Of a DNA stretch of 64,000 nucleotides, positions 7,931 through 16,622 are shown in pieces. A model generated the notes under the pieces. The model was not told where the DNA came from, made no database searches, and saw only the letters and a program-made list of their open reading frames with translations. Each line of letters begins with the position of its first letter. The stretch's first letter is position 1. The DNA comes from Paenibacillus sp. J23TS9 (GTDB taxonomy: Bacteria > Bacillota > Bacilli > Paenibacillales > Paenibacillaceae). The stretch is from assembly GCF_018403225.1 (NCBI RefSeq), contig NZ_BOSG01000001.1, positions 2,976,001-3,040,000 on the forward strand. Direction: 5' to 3'. A program made the translations under genes and the position numbers.

Positions 7931-9790
7931 TTATTTCGCATCAGGGGCTGTGCCCTTGGCATCGGAGGCCGGCGAGCTTTCTCGCTCACCCGGCTTCGGA
8001 CTCGATGCCCGCATAACCTGTACGTTCGCCGACACGGACTTGCCTTTATACGAGGCATAAATCCGGGTCGTCCCGGCGCGGTACCCTGTCAGATTCCCTT
8101 CTGCGTCCACATCGGCGATATCGGGATGATCGCTGCGGAACGATGCCTTCTCGGTCACATTCGTTTCCTTTCCTGAGACATCATCCTTAAAAATCAGATG
8201 GACATCAATCAGGGCACCGGCCGCAAGCGAGTACTCTTTTGAATCAAACTGGATCCGGCCGTATGCCGGCTCGAATTCCTCGGAATTTTCCGGGAGAATG
8301 GTCACCTTCAACGATGCGCTCCGGTCTTGGTAACTCGCAGCAATATTGGTCTCCCCCGGTGAATGGGCCGTGATCCGTCCTGTCGCGTCCACGGTTGCTA
8401 CATCCGGATTTTCGGAACGGTAAGCTGCTGCGCTCGACAAGTCCTCTTTCGATCCATCGGTGTATACCGCCTGCAGCACCGTCGGTACGCTCGTGCCTTC
8501 CTTGAGCATTTTCGCCTGTTCCGAGAAAGCGATACCCGTGAGGCTCTTTTCTCCCGCCGCAGGCTGGTTGCCCACCGGAGCCAGCTTCATCAGCTGAAGC
8601 TTCGTCTTTTCCCCGAGCTTCACCGTCCCCGGAAAAATAAACCCTCCATCATGTGCAGCACTTCCCTTACCATAACGGGAAATTTGCGCGCCTTTGAAAA
8701 GCGTGCGCTGCGGCTCTTCTCCCGAGCCATTAACGCTTAGCAAGTCGTATTGGGTTTTCCGGTTCAGATAGTCCCCGGAAGCATTTCCTCCGAGGAGGGC
8801 GTATCCGTCTCCCGTTTTGACGAGACGGTTGAACACTTCGACGTCGGCGCCGGCCGTATACGTTTTTTGCCACAGCACCTGCCCGTCCGCATCGGTTTTC
8901 GTCAGCACCGTGATCCGTTGCTGGTTGATCACCTTTTGACTTCCGACTACATAGCCGCCGTCACCGGAGGGCGTCACCGCGAACGCTCCCCAATCGGTGC
9001 CCGGATCGCCGATTTGTTTCATCCAGAGCTGTTCGCCTTCGTCACCGATTTTCATCATCAGGAGCGCATCTTGGTCACCCGGCTCATAATCGGGGCTGTC
9101 AATGCCCCCGACGGCAATATATCCGCCATCTACCGCGGGTATGAGATCGTTGATGTATTGGCTGTCGCCAAAGCGGTATTTTTTGTACCACATCTCTTGC
9201 CCGCTTCCATCCACTTTTAGAATATAGGCTGTGCTGTAACTCATGTTAGAGATCCCTTTTCCGCCTATTAAAAAATCGCCGTTCTCCGCTTCGATCACCG
9301 CCTGTGGAGTGCTGTGAATCCCGTCCTCTTCTTTCGTCTGCTCCCACAATACCCGGCCAGAACCATCAAGCCTGATCATAAGCAGCTGGCTGAACGGCTG
9401 ACCCGAGGTGCTCGTCGTGGAACCGATCACGAAGTATCCCCCGTCTTTAGTTTCGATCGCCTGGTAGGCCGCATTCGTCTCGGAGCCTGCATGGTCCAGC
9501 TTCTGCTCCCAATCGGCCGTTCCTTCCGCATCCAGCTTGACGATATAGGCCTTCTGGGAATAGGACTCCCAGTCCCCCCTCATCTCCTGCTCCGTCAGGC
9601 TTCCCAAAGCCAAATATCCTCCATCCGACGTCGGAATGACCCCTTCGCCCGCAGACCAGGCTCCATATTCCTTCGACCAATCGATATCAGGCAGCGGGGC
9701 GCCTTCCCCGTGAGTCGTTCCGGCTTGTACGGTGAGCGCTATCATAAGCGCAATGATTAAAGACAGTAGGCGTGATCGTATTCTGGACAC
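7931..9790 (-). CDS. Secreted seven-repeat (propeller-like) protein with two C-terminal Ig-like (BIG2) domains
   Basis: A 619-residue exported protein of unknown function. A signal peptide (hydrophobic LLSLIIALMIALTVQA) ends near residue 23. Seven copies of a DGGY-x(3)-G motif start near residues 56, 116, 170, 221, 277, 327 and 381, about 54 residues apart, with intervening D-x-G-x-x-x-W strands. This pattern predicts a seven-bladed propeller. Two Ig-like bacterial domains follow (about 415-500 and 510-600; YRSENPDVATVD and FRSDHPDIADVD). I chose GTG at 9790 because it has a GGGAGGAG ribosome site 8 bases upstream; an earlier start would put 15 charged residues before the signal. It stands alone. 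Confidence 0.85.
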   Translation of the reverse strand: MSRIRSRLLSLIIALMIALTVQAGTTHGEGAPLPDIDWSKEYGAWSAGEGVIPTSDGGYLALGSLTEQEMRGDWESYSQKAYIVKLDAEGTADWEQKLDHAGSETNAAYQAIETKDGGYFVIGSTTSTSGQPFSQLLMIRLDGSGRVLWEQTKEEDGIHSTPQAVIEAENGDFLIGGKGISNMSYSTAYILKVDGSGQEMWYKKYRFGDSQYINDLIPAVDGGYIAVGGIDSPDYEPGDQDALLMMKIGDEGEQLWMKQIGDPGTDWGAFAVTPSGDGGYVVGSQKVINQQRITVLTKTDADGQVLWQKTYTAGADVEVFNRLVKTGDGYALLGGNASGDYLNRKTQYDLLSVNGSGEEPQRTLFKGAQISRYGKGSAAHDGGFIFPGTVKLGEKTKLQLMKLAPVGNQPAAGEKSLTGIAFSEQAKMLKEGTSVPTVLQAVYTDGSKEDLSSAAAYRSENPDVATVDATGRITAHSPGETNIAASYQDRSASLKVTILPENSEEFEPAYGRIQFDSKEYSLAAGALIDVHLIFKDDVSGKETNVTEKASFRSDHPDIADVDAEGNLTGYRAGTTRIYASYKGKSVSANVQVMRASSPKPGERESSPASDAKGTAPDAK

Positions 9791-10000
9791 TGGTATTCTC
9801 CTCCCGTATTTACATCGATACTGGCTTCGTAACAATATATTCCAATTATCGATGGAATCGGTTTGGATTCCTATCCCTCTAATTTCATAAATACGTATGC
9901 CGATTGAACGGGTTTTTGTCTCGATGCAAAAATAACGAAAAGCAAGCGATGGGTCTTAAGCCGCGGATCATGAACATGGTTCTATCATGAACCACAAATA

Positions 10001-10035
10001 AACGCGGATCCCCGAAAGTTCCGGGGTTCCGCGTT
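10001..10035 (-). terminator. Terminator of the O-methyltransferase gene
   Basis: A strong GC-rich hairpin (AACGCGGA-CCCCG paired with CGGGG-TCCGCGTT, small bulges) lies 40 bases after the stop at 10076 and runs into TTTATTTG on the minus strand. Confidence 0.8.
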
Positions 10036-10075
10036 CGCATAGTCGAACAAGGACTTCCGTTTCTGCTCTTCATTC

Positions 10076-10741
10076 CTATCCCTTTACAATCCCGATCATA
10101 AAGCCGTCATATCCCTTGCTGCCCACCGTTTGAATGGCGGTTGCCGATATTTTGGGATTACCTGTAATCATCTCATTAAATTTTCTTACACCCTGTATGC
10201 GGGGATCCGTGCTGTGTTTGTTTATGATCTCCCCTTCACGGATCACATTATCTCCGATAATGACGGTTCCGGGGCGGGAAAATTGCAAGGCCCAGTTCAG
10301 GTAATGCGGGTTATTCGGCTTATCCGCATCGATAAAAATCAGATCGAATGGTTCCATCTCCTCTTCTGCCATCATGGCCAGCTGCCCCAAGGCATCACCG
10401 GTCCGAACCTCGATCATATGCTCCAAGCCGGCATGAGCGATATTAGCCTTTGCAACATCTGCATGATGGGAATCAAGCTCCAGTGTAATGATTTTTCCAT
10501 CTGCAGGCAGGCCTCTGGCCATCCAGATGGTGCTGTAGCCACCGAGCGTTCCGATTTCCAGAACCCGCTTGGCGCCTTTCATTTGAACGAGCAGCTGCAG
10601 TAGCTTGCCTTGGTTCGCAGTGACATCAATCTCCGGTAAATCCGCTTTCCGGTTCGCTGTCAGCACGTCATCAAGGATAGGGTCATTCGGGCAAAGCAGA
10701 TCCGTAATATACTCATCAACTTGTTCCCAGGTTTGTTTCAT
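10076..10741 (-). CDS. SAM-dependent O-methyltransferase (class I, catechol/caffeoyl-CoA type)
   Basis: A 221-residue cytoplasmic methyltransferase. The SAM-binding motif I is VLEIGTLGGYSTIWMA (residues about 60-75), motif II is ITLELD, and FDLIFIDADKPNN matches the metal- and substrate-binding region of PF01596 enzymes. C-terminal elements VIIGDNVIREGEI and GYDGFMIG also fit. AAGGAG precedes the ATG by about 8 bases. It is divergently transcribed from the LysR gene at 10870, which may regulate it. The acceptor is unknown. Confidence 0.9.
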   Translation of the reverse strand: MKQTWEQVDEYITDLLCPNDPILDDVLTANRKADLPEIDVTANQGKLLQLLVQMKGAKRVLEIGTLGGYSTIWMARGLPADGKIITLELDSHHADVAKANIAHAGLEHMIEVRTGDALGQLAMMAEEEMEPFDLIFIDADKPNNPHYLNWALQFSRPGTVIIGDNVIREGEIINKHSTDPRIQGVRKFNEMITGNPKISATAIQTVGSKGYDGFMIGIVKG

Positions 10742-10824
10742 TTCAATTCACTCCTTATTTGGTATTGATGTTTCTGGTTCTATTGTAGTTGGATTATAAT
10801 GATATTAATAATATATCTTTATTC

Positions 10825-10853
10825 GTAATTCATATATAAAATATATGAATTAC
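10825..10853. promoter_or_regulatory. 29-base perfect inverted repeat before the LysR gene
   Basis: Two perfect 13-base arms (GTAATTCATATAT and its complement) are separated by AAA. Inside is a T-N11-A type dyad (ATTCAT-N11-ATGAAT), the signature of LysR-family sites. It ends 16 bases before the LysR start and 2 bases before its ribosome site, so binding could repress the LysR gene and act on the divergent O-methyltransferase gene. Confidence 0.65.
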
Positions 10854-10869
10854 TCAAGGAGCGAAACCG

Positions 10870-11760
10870 ATGAACTTACATGCCCTGCGTCTGTTCCATG
10901 TGATTGCCTCTACCGGCAGTGTAACCCGTGCCTCAGAGCTGCTGAATATCAGTCAACCAGCCATTACGGCCCAGATCAAGAAATTCGAAAAGGAAATCTC
11001 TTTGCCGCTCCTTATGCCTCAAGGCCGAGGAATTGCATTGACTGATGCGGGGGAGCAAATCGCTGTGCTTGCCAAACGTTTATTTGCAGTCGAGCAGCAG
11101 ATCGAGCAGTTCGCAAACGACTACGGCCACGGAGCCTATGGTCTTATCCGCCTTGCAGCGACCTATCTGCCGGCACATTTTCTCCTTCCATCCTGGCTGG
11201 CCAAGTTCAAACAGCAGTATGAACATGTCGAAATGTCCATCACGACAACCAACTCCAGCGGAGCACTGAAACAGCTTTTGAATGTGGATGTGGATTTGGC
11301 GATTTATGGCGGACTGCCGGAGGCGTATCCGGATACGGTGCAGACCGAGGAATTATTTCAAGATGAGCTGTGGTTTGTCGTTGCCCCCAGTCACAAGTAT
11401 GCGAATCAGCATGTTTCGCTGGAAGAAATGATGAAGGAGCCTTTTGTCATGCGTGAGGAAGGCAGCTCTACAAGAGAAAGGCTATTCGCACTGTGCCGGA
11501 CGTATAATGCGACCGCACCAAAGATCGCCTTGCAATTTAATGGATTGCATGAAGCCATTACAGCCGTAATTGCCGGCTACGGAGCCAACTTTGTTTCCTC
11601 CCTAGTCGTCCGCGAATACGTATCCCGTGGCGAGTTATGCCGCGTATATGTGAAGGGCATCGAGCTCCGGAATGTGATCGCCATCTGCACTCGCAAGGAT
11701 GAGCCGCTAAGTGCAGCCGCCCGCAATCTGGTCGAGCTGATCCGGATGCATCCGTATTAA
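10870..11760 (+). CDS. LysR family transcriptional regulator
   Basis: A 296-residue LysR-type regulator. The N-terminal winged helix is at residues 1-60 (LHALRLFHVIASTGSVTRASELLNISQPAIT), followed by a co-inducer-binding domain (about 88-290; contains DVDLAIYGG and VIAGYGANFVS). The ATG follows a CAAGGAG ribosome site. It is divergent from the O-methyltransferase gene, the classical arrangement for a regulator and its target. The effector is unknown. Confidence 0.92.
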   Translation: MNLHALRLFHVIASTGSVTRASELLNISQPAITAQIKKFEKEISLPLLMPQGRGIALTDAGEQIAVLAKRLFAVEQQIEQFANDYGHGAYGLIRLAATYLPAHFLLPSWLAKFKQQYEHVEMSITTTNSSGALKQLLNVDVDLAIYGGLPEAYPDTVQTEELFQDELWFVVAPSHKYANQHVSLEEMMKEPFVMREEGSSTRERLFALCRTYNATAPKIALQFNGLHEAITAVIAGYGANFVSSLVVREYVSRGELCRVYVKGIELRNVIAICTRKDEPLSAAARNLVELIRMHPY

Positions 11761-11816
11761 AACAGCTCGATGAGTGGGGAGCTCAGAATAATAAGTAAGC
11801 TTTGTTTAACTAAATA

Positions 11817-11887
11817 AAAAGCACCCATACGGAAAATGGCGGCTCAACCATCAAGGCTGAACCGCCGGATTTCCGGAGGGTGCTTTT
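11817..11887. terminator. Bidirectional terminator between convergent LysR and acetyltransferase genes
   Basis: A nested hairpin: outer arms AAAAGCACCC and GGGTGCTTTT enclose an inner stem built on GGCGGCTCA and TGAACCGCC. A-rich and T-rich flanks make it usable from both directions between the convergent genes ending at 11760 and 11912. Confidence 0.75.
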
Positions 11888-11911
11888 ATTTTCATTTTCC
11901 GTTACGTGAGG

Positions 11912-12448
11912 CTACCTGCCACGCATTTTCAGGATTGAATACATATGAGTATGATGAGATACACCCGATTGAACCATATAATTCCGCAGGACGCCTTCCT
12001 TCTGAAAGCCAAGCTTGATCAGCATCTCATTGGAACCATCATTTTCTGTGAATACAATGGCGCCAATGCGGGCCAGATTCATAAATTCAAACCCATACGT
12101 CAGAATGCTTGCCGCCGCTTCTGTAGCATATCCTTTACGCCAATGCTCCGGATGAATTTCGTATCCGATTTCAGCTCTTTGATGCTTGGGGGACCAGGCA
12201 TTAAATCCCATCGTGCCTATTAATCCAGGCTTTCCCTTCCGCTCTATTCCCCACCGGATTCCACGATTCTCACGATAGCTGTCTGCAAAGAATGATACGA
12301 GTTTTTCAGCCTGTTCGATATTCTCAAATGCCTCCTGGCCATAATACCGCATAGCTTCATCATTGGAGAAACAAGCAAAGATACTTTCCGTATCTTCCTG
12401 CGTAATCTCTCTTAAAACTAATCTTTCCGTCTCGATTTTCGGGAACAT
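11912..12448 (-). CDS. GNAT family N-acetyltransferase (RimJ/RimL-like)
   Basis: A 178-residue acetyltransferase. It begins FPKIETERLVLREITQED, the standard RimJ/RimL-type start, and has the acetyl-CoA-binding region YEIHPEHWRKGYATEAAASILTYGF (residues about 90-115) and the C-terminal ENDGSNEMLIKLGFQKEGVLR. I chose the ATG at 12448, with AAGGA upstream; earlier in-frame ATG and TTG codons add up to seven non-conserved residues. Such enzymes acetylate protein N-termini or small amines; the substrate is unknown. Confidence 0.88.
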   Translation of the reverse strand: MFPKIETERLVLREITQEDTESIFACFSNDEAMRYYGQEAFENIEQAEKLVSFFADSYRENRGIRWGIERKGKPGLIGTMGFNAWSPKHQRAEIGYEIHPEHWRKGYATEAAASILTYGFEFMNLARIGAIVFTENDGSNEMLIKLGFQKEGVLRNYMVQSGVSHHTHMYSILKMRGR

Positions 12449-12518
12449 TCCGGAGCACATCCTTCGCAAGGTTTATATTTTTCGGATCTATTTCAAAACG
12501 GTCATAATGCGGAGGAAT

Positions 12519-12686
12519 TCACTTAGGCAGCGGTCGCCTAATCACTTCATTAGGGGCTTTCGTCCATGGTCTGAGCAGCAGATTCTCACCGGCTCCATTG
12601 CGAGCATAGTACTCGATACTTTTCTCCGAGCCCCATTCCTCAGGCTGTACCATGACTTCATTAACGCACATCTTCGTTTCTTCCAT
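12519..12686 (-). CDS. Small 55-residue protein of unknown function
   Basis: A short reading frame with a very strong ribosome site (AGGAGGTG, 7 bases before the ATG at 12686) and an ordinary stop. The product starts MEETKMCVNEVMVQPEEWGS and ends IRRPLPK. It has no signal peptide or membrane segment, one Cys and a charged composition. I do not recognise a family. It lies 71 bases upstream of the acetyltransferase start on the same strand, so the two could be co-transcribed. The ribosome site and codon structure make it a likely real gene. Confidence 0.6.
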   Translation of the reverse strand: MEETKMCVNEVMVQPEEWGSEKSIEYYARNGAGENLLLRPWTKAPNEVIRRPLPK

Positions 12687-12893
12687 GGTTCGTCCACCTC
12701 CTATCCTGAAAGTTTGATTATCGTAATGATGCCATCAATTGCCGGATTTTGCAAAGGATAGTTTATTGGAGAAATGCCAAACTCCTGACAGCATCGTTAA
12801 TGTACATCATAAAAACCAAGCTTAGACTCATACATATCTTTAAATATGCCCTGCATATAGTAGGCACATTTCAAATATGGAGGAATCAATTCG

Positions 12894-14063
12894 ATGAAAA
12901 GCATTCCCAGGGATCATGAAGAGAATCCCTTAAATATCCCCCAACCTATCCGCAGCGACGGTGCAGGTGGTGTGGACTGGGGTCCTCGTGATGTGCTGCG
13001 GGATATGGAAAATCCGGACATGTTCGTTCCGCCTGCCACCGATTCGGGATTATTGCCAAACCTCAAATTTTCTTTCTCCGATACCCATATGAAGCTTAAT
13101 CAGGGCGGTTGGTCTAGAGAGATCACTGTGCTGGAGCTTCCGGTTGCGAAAACGCTCTCCGGCGTCAATATGTACCTGGCACCGGGAGGAGTCCGTGAAA
13201 TGCATTGGCATCAGCAGGCGGAATGGTCTTATATGATCCGAGGTGAAGCCCGGGTCACTTCTGTGGACCAAAATGGCCGCAATTTCATAGCCGATATTGG
13301 TCCGGGAGATCTATGGTATTTCCCCGCGGGGCTGCCGCATTCCATCCAAGGGCTCGCGGAAGGCTGTGAATTCCTGCTTGTTTTCGATGACGGAAGTTTT
13401 TCTGAAATGAACACACTATCGATTTCGGATTGGTTAGCACACACGCCCAAAGACGTGCTTTCCGCCAATTTCGGCGTTCCAGCGGATGCTTTTAACAGCC
13501 TGCCGGATCATCAGGTTTATATGTTTCAGGCTACTGTCCCCGGTTCCCTGGCAAGTCAGCATGTGGACTCCCCTTATGGCACCGTTCCGCTCAGCTTCAA
13601 GCACCGGCTGCTGGCACAAGCACCTATTGTAACGCCTGGAGGAAGTGTGCGGATTGTTGATTCCTCGAACTTCCCCATCGCCAAAACCATTGCTGCCGCT
13701 TTGGTTGAAATCAAGCCTGGCGGCATGAGAGAGATGCATTGGCATCCCAATCAGGATGAATGGCAGTATTATCTGACGGGTCAGGGCCGAATGACTGTTT
13801 TTTCCGGTAATGGGGCGGCACGAACCTTTAATTACAGAGCCGGAGATGTAGGTTATGTACCGTTTGCCTCTGGTCATTACATTCAGAATACAGGCACGGA
13901 GACTTTATGGTTCCTGGAGATGTTCAAAAGCGACCGGTTTGTCGATGTTTCCTTAAATCAGTGGATGGCGCTCACTCCGCGCCAGCTTGTCCAAGATAAT
14001 CTGCATGCGAGTCCTGAACTGCTTCATGCACTGCGTAAGGAAAAATGGCCTGTCGTTAAGTAA
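12894..14063 (+). CDS. oxdC: Oxalate decarboxylase (bicupin, Mn-dependent)
   Basis: A 389-residue double-cupin enzyme converting oxalate to formate and CO2. Mn ligands are visible in both cupins: H104, H106, E110, H149 and H282, H284, E289, H328. The N-terminal active-site lid reads S170-E-M-N-T174; the catalytic Glu of the decarboxylases (OxdC Glu162) is kept, while the B. subtilis lid is SENST. Length matches OxdC/OxdD. There is no signal peptide, so it is cytoplasmic or spore-associated. GGAGG lies 10 bases before the ATG. It has its own upstream region and no operon partners. Confidence 0.93.
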   Translation: MKSIPRDHEENPLNIPQPIRSDGAGGVDWGPRDVLRDMENPDMFVPPATDSGLLPNLKFSFSDTHMKLNQGGWSREITVLELPVAKTLSGVNMYLAPGGVREMHWHQQAEWSYMIRGEARVTSVDQNGRNFIADIGPGDLWYFPAGLPHSIQGLAEGCEFLLVFDDGSFSEMNTLSISDWLAHTPKDVLSANFGVPADAFNSLPDHQVYMFQATVPGSLASQHVDSPYGTVPLSFKHRLLAQAPIVTPGGSVRIVDSSNFPIAKTIAAALVEIKPGGMREMHWHPNQDEWQYYLTGQGRMTVFSGNGAARTFNYRAGDVGYVPFASGHYIQNTGTETLWFLEMFKSDRFVDVSLNQWMALTPRQLVQDNLHASPELLHALRKEKWPVVK

Positions 14064-14089
14064 AAAAACGCGGCCCAATAGGCTGCGTT
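14062..14089 (-). terminator. Terminator of the nine-gene ABC/PHP/GDPD/MATE operon
   Basis: A hairpin AACGCGGCC-CAATA-GGCTGCGTT (one G-T pair) lies 71 bases beyond the MATE gene stop and is followed on the minus strand by seven T. It overlaps the end of the convergent oxdC gene by two bases. Confidence 0.75.
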
Positions 14090-14159
14090 AGTTCGTATAC
14101 ATCACTTCTATTTGATTTCGTCGCCATACCCGTTTCAGAACTTGGAAAACCGTCTTCTC

Positions 14160-15524
14160 CTATATCGAGGCGTCGCCGTTAACAATCGCATACCGGATTC
14201 GCCTCCACTTTTGTGAACGCCAGCGCAGCACCATGGCGATTCCCCGCAGCCACTCATCTGCTATAAAGGCCAGCCAAATGCCGGGAATACCGAGATGACA
14301 AACAATTCCAAGCAGATAGGCAAGCGGAATACTGATTCCCCACATGGAGATCACTCCGGCATACACCGGAAATTTAACATCCCCCGCTGCATTGAGAGCC
14401 CCGATAACAATGACATTGCATGCCCTGGCCGCTTCCAGAACAAGAGACAACAGCATCAAAGTCTGACCGAGATGAATCACGGCAGGATCGGATGTGAACA
14501 GTCCCAGAAGCGGCTTGGAGAAGATAACAAGTATACAGCCAACTCCGGACGTAATCACCAGTCCAATCCAAAGATTACGGAAGCAGGCATGATAGGCTTC
14601 ATCCTGCCTCCCCGCTCCGATCAAACGTCCGATCAGTATGGATGTGGCTTGTCCGATGGATATCGAGAAGAGGAATACGAATGTGGTGATATTCTGCGTA
14701 TAAATTTTAGTTGTTAGCGCAGACGTCCCTAATAGGGTCACCAAATATGTGATGAAAATTTGGGACACATTATACGAAATGTTCTCCCCGGCAGAAGGAA
14801 TCCCGATCCGGAGCAGGTCCCATGCGGCTTTCAGGCGCATACGGATCATGTTCCGTATAGACAATGGATAGCGCATGATTTTGACCAGCATATATACTGC
14901 AATAACCACTCCGATCAACCTGCTGATATCCGTGGCAATCGCAACTCCTTTTACGCCAAGGACTGGAATCCCGAAAGGACCGTACAAAAATAAGTAATTC
15001 ATGAAAATATTCAGTAAAATGACCGTAAAGGTCAGCGTTAACATTTGCTTCACGAAACCATGCATCCGCAGGATGGTATCTGCCGTACTGATAAACGCAG
15101 CGGTAAAAGAAAACATCCCGATCATGGTCAGGAAGGTAACACCGTCCGCCATCAGTTCCGGGGGCAGCTTCAGCATATGCAGGAGCGGCTTGGCGAATAC
15201 AACCAATATGATACTGACTACCACTCCCATAATCATATTCAATCCGATGGATAATGAGGCAATTTGGGCCGCTTCCTTGTCTTTGCCCGCTCCAAGAAGC
15301 TGGGAAATCAGTACACTGAGTCCTACATTCACAAATCCGAACAGGAAGTATGCCGCAGTAATGATTTGATTCGCAACACCCACGGCAGCCACCGCACTGT
15401 CTGCATATTTGCTGAGCATCAGGGTATCGATATTTAAAATAATGGTCTGTAAAAATTGTTCCAGAAAGATGGGCCAAGTGAGTCCTAGTAAAGTTAAGGG
15501 TTTGTCCTGTTGTTGTTTATCCAT
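14160..15524 (-). CDS. MATE family efflux transporter
   Basis: A 454-residue multidrug and toxin extrusion transporter with about 12 membrane segments; the start (LTLLGLTWPIFLEQFLQTIILNIDTLMLSKYAD) and a repeated second half (WDLLRIGIPSAGENISYN) are typical. I chose the ATG at 15524: the earlier frame start would overlap the LacI gene by 56 bases and add a non-family extension. It is the last gene of the operon, 31 bases after the LacI stop, and may export a product or toxic analogue linked to the imported compound. Confidence 0.88.
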   Translation of the reverse strand: MDKQQQDKPLTLLGLTWPIFLEQFLQTIILNIDTLMLSKYADSAVAAVGVANQIITAAYFLFGFVNVGLSVLISQLLGAGKDKEAAQIASLSIGLNMIMGVVVSIILVVFAKPLLHMLKLPPELMADGVTFLTMIGMFSFTAAFISTADTILRMHGFVKQMLTLTFTVILLNIFMNYLFLYGPFGIPVLGVKGVAIATDISRLIGVVIAVYMLVKIMRYPLSIRNMIRMRLKAAWDLLRIGIPSAGENISYNVSQIFITYLVTLLGTSALTTKIYTQNITTFVFLFSISIGQATSILIGRLIGAGRQDEAYHACFRNLWIGLVITSGVGCILVIFSKPLLGLFTSDPAVIHLGQTLMLLSLVLEAARACNVIVIGALNAAGDVKFPVYAGVISMWGISIPLAYLLGIVCHLGIPGIWLAFIADEWLRGIAMVLRWRSQKWRRIRYAIVNGDASI

Positions 15525-15555
15525 TAAGCCCGCCTTCGATTTTAGAAGAGACTCT

Positions 15556-16578
15556 TCAAGGCTCGTACGCGCGACAGCTGCCTTGCTCCACAAGTTCATG
15601 TTCCAGCACAATCGTTCTCATCGTGTGCGTACTTGATGATTGTTCATTCGCCTCGATCATTTCCAGCAGCAAATCGACGGTGCACTCGCTGATCCGATCC
15701 ACCGGCTGCTTGATTGTCGTGAGTTTGGGCCGTACAATGTCAGCAATCTGACTGCCGTCAAACCCGATGACGGATAGATCCCCGGGAACATGCAGCTGAT
15801 GGTCCTGGATACAGTTCACAGCCCCAGCCGCCATATCATCACTGGCCGCAAAGACGGCGGTGAATTCCTCCCGCGCCTCCCTCAGCAGCTCACTCATCAG
15901 CCTGTAACCGCTGGCCAGCTTATAATCGCCATACCGGATTATTGCTTCATTGACCTCTATTCCATGATCCATGCATGCGGCAGTATATCCCTCAAGCCGT
16001 TTCAGCCCCGCGCATAAGTCCCTCTTATCTCCGGCAATCATCGCAATTCTCCGATGGCCTTGTGAGATCAGATAGCTGGTCGCATCATAGCCTGCTTTAA
16101 AGTCATCAATAATGACCGTGGAGAGATTCATGCCCAAATCGGCATGAACGACAAGCGGAATCTGCGTTTTGTCCAAGAAAAGTCCGATATCCTGATTTAA
16201 TTTTTCATGCATCAGGACAATGCCGTCCACACGCATTTCCTGATATATATTTAAATATTTTACGACTTTCCCGGTATCTTCCACGATATTGGATACAAGT
16301 AGGTTATAGCCTCTCCGGCCTGCGATCTCCTCAATCCTGCTTAGAATCATCGCCTGGAAATTGGACGTAATGTCCGGAATGATGACACCGATTAAATACG
16401 TTTTATTCCTTTTTAGACTTTTCGCGATTAGACTTGGCGAGTAGTTTAGCTCCTCGATCGCCCTAAGCACTTTCTTCTCCAGCTTCTCGCTTATATGCTC
16501 GCTTTTGTTCAGGACACGCGAGACGCTGGTCACGGAAACTCCTGCTGCCCGTGCCACATCTTTAATTTTCACACCCAT
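15556..16578 (-). CDS. LacI family transcriptional regulator of the ABC/PHP/GDPD operon
   Basis: A 340-residue LacI/GalR protein: helix-turn-helix at residues 4-58 (IKDVARAAGVSVTSVSRVLN; YSPSLIAKSL) and a sensor domain with VIGFDGSQIA and TTIKQP. It lies within the long minus-strand operon, 44 bases after the GDPD gene. It is the best candidate to bind the two identical palindromes before the operon. The start region contains ATGGGTGTG twice, 14 bases apart; the upstream copy is out of frame and stops after seven codons, so 16578 is the usable start. Confidence 0.9.
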   Translation of the reverse strand: MGVKIKDVARAAGVSVTSVSRVLNKSEHISEKLEKKVLRAIEELNYSPSLIAKSLKRNKTYLIGVIIPDITSNFQAMILSRIEEIAGRRGYNLLVSNIVEDTGKVVKYLNIYQEMRVDGIVLMHEKLNQDIGLFLDKTQIPLVVHADLGMNLSTVIIDDFKAGYDATSYLISQGHRRIAMIAGDKRDLCAGLKRLEGYTAACMDHGIEVNEAIIRYGDYKLASGYRLMSELLREAREEFTAVFAASDDMAAGAVNCIQDHQLHVPGDLSVIGFDGSQIADIVRPKLTTIKQPVDRISECTVDLLLEMIEANEQSSSTHTMRTIVLEHELVEQGSCRAYEP

Positions 16579-16622
16579 ATTTCCACACCCATAATGGTAA
16601 CTTCCTCAGTAATAAAAGATTG

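Noticed and set aside
9885..10073. A 62-codon minus-strand open frame
   Set aside because: It contains the terminator hairpin of the O-methyltransferase gene and has no ribosome site.
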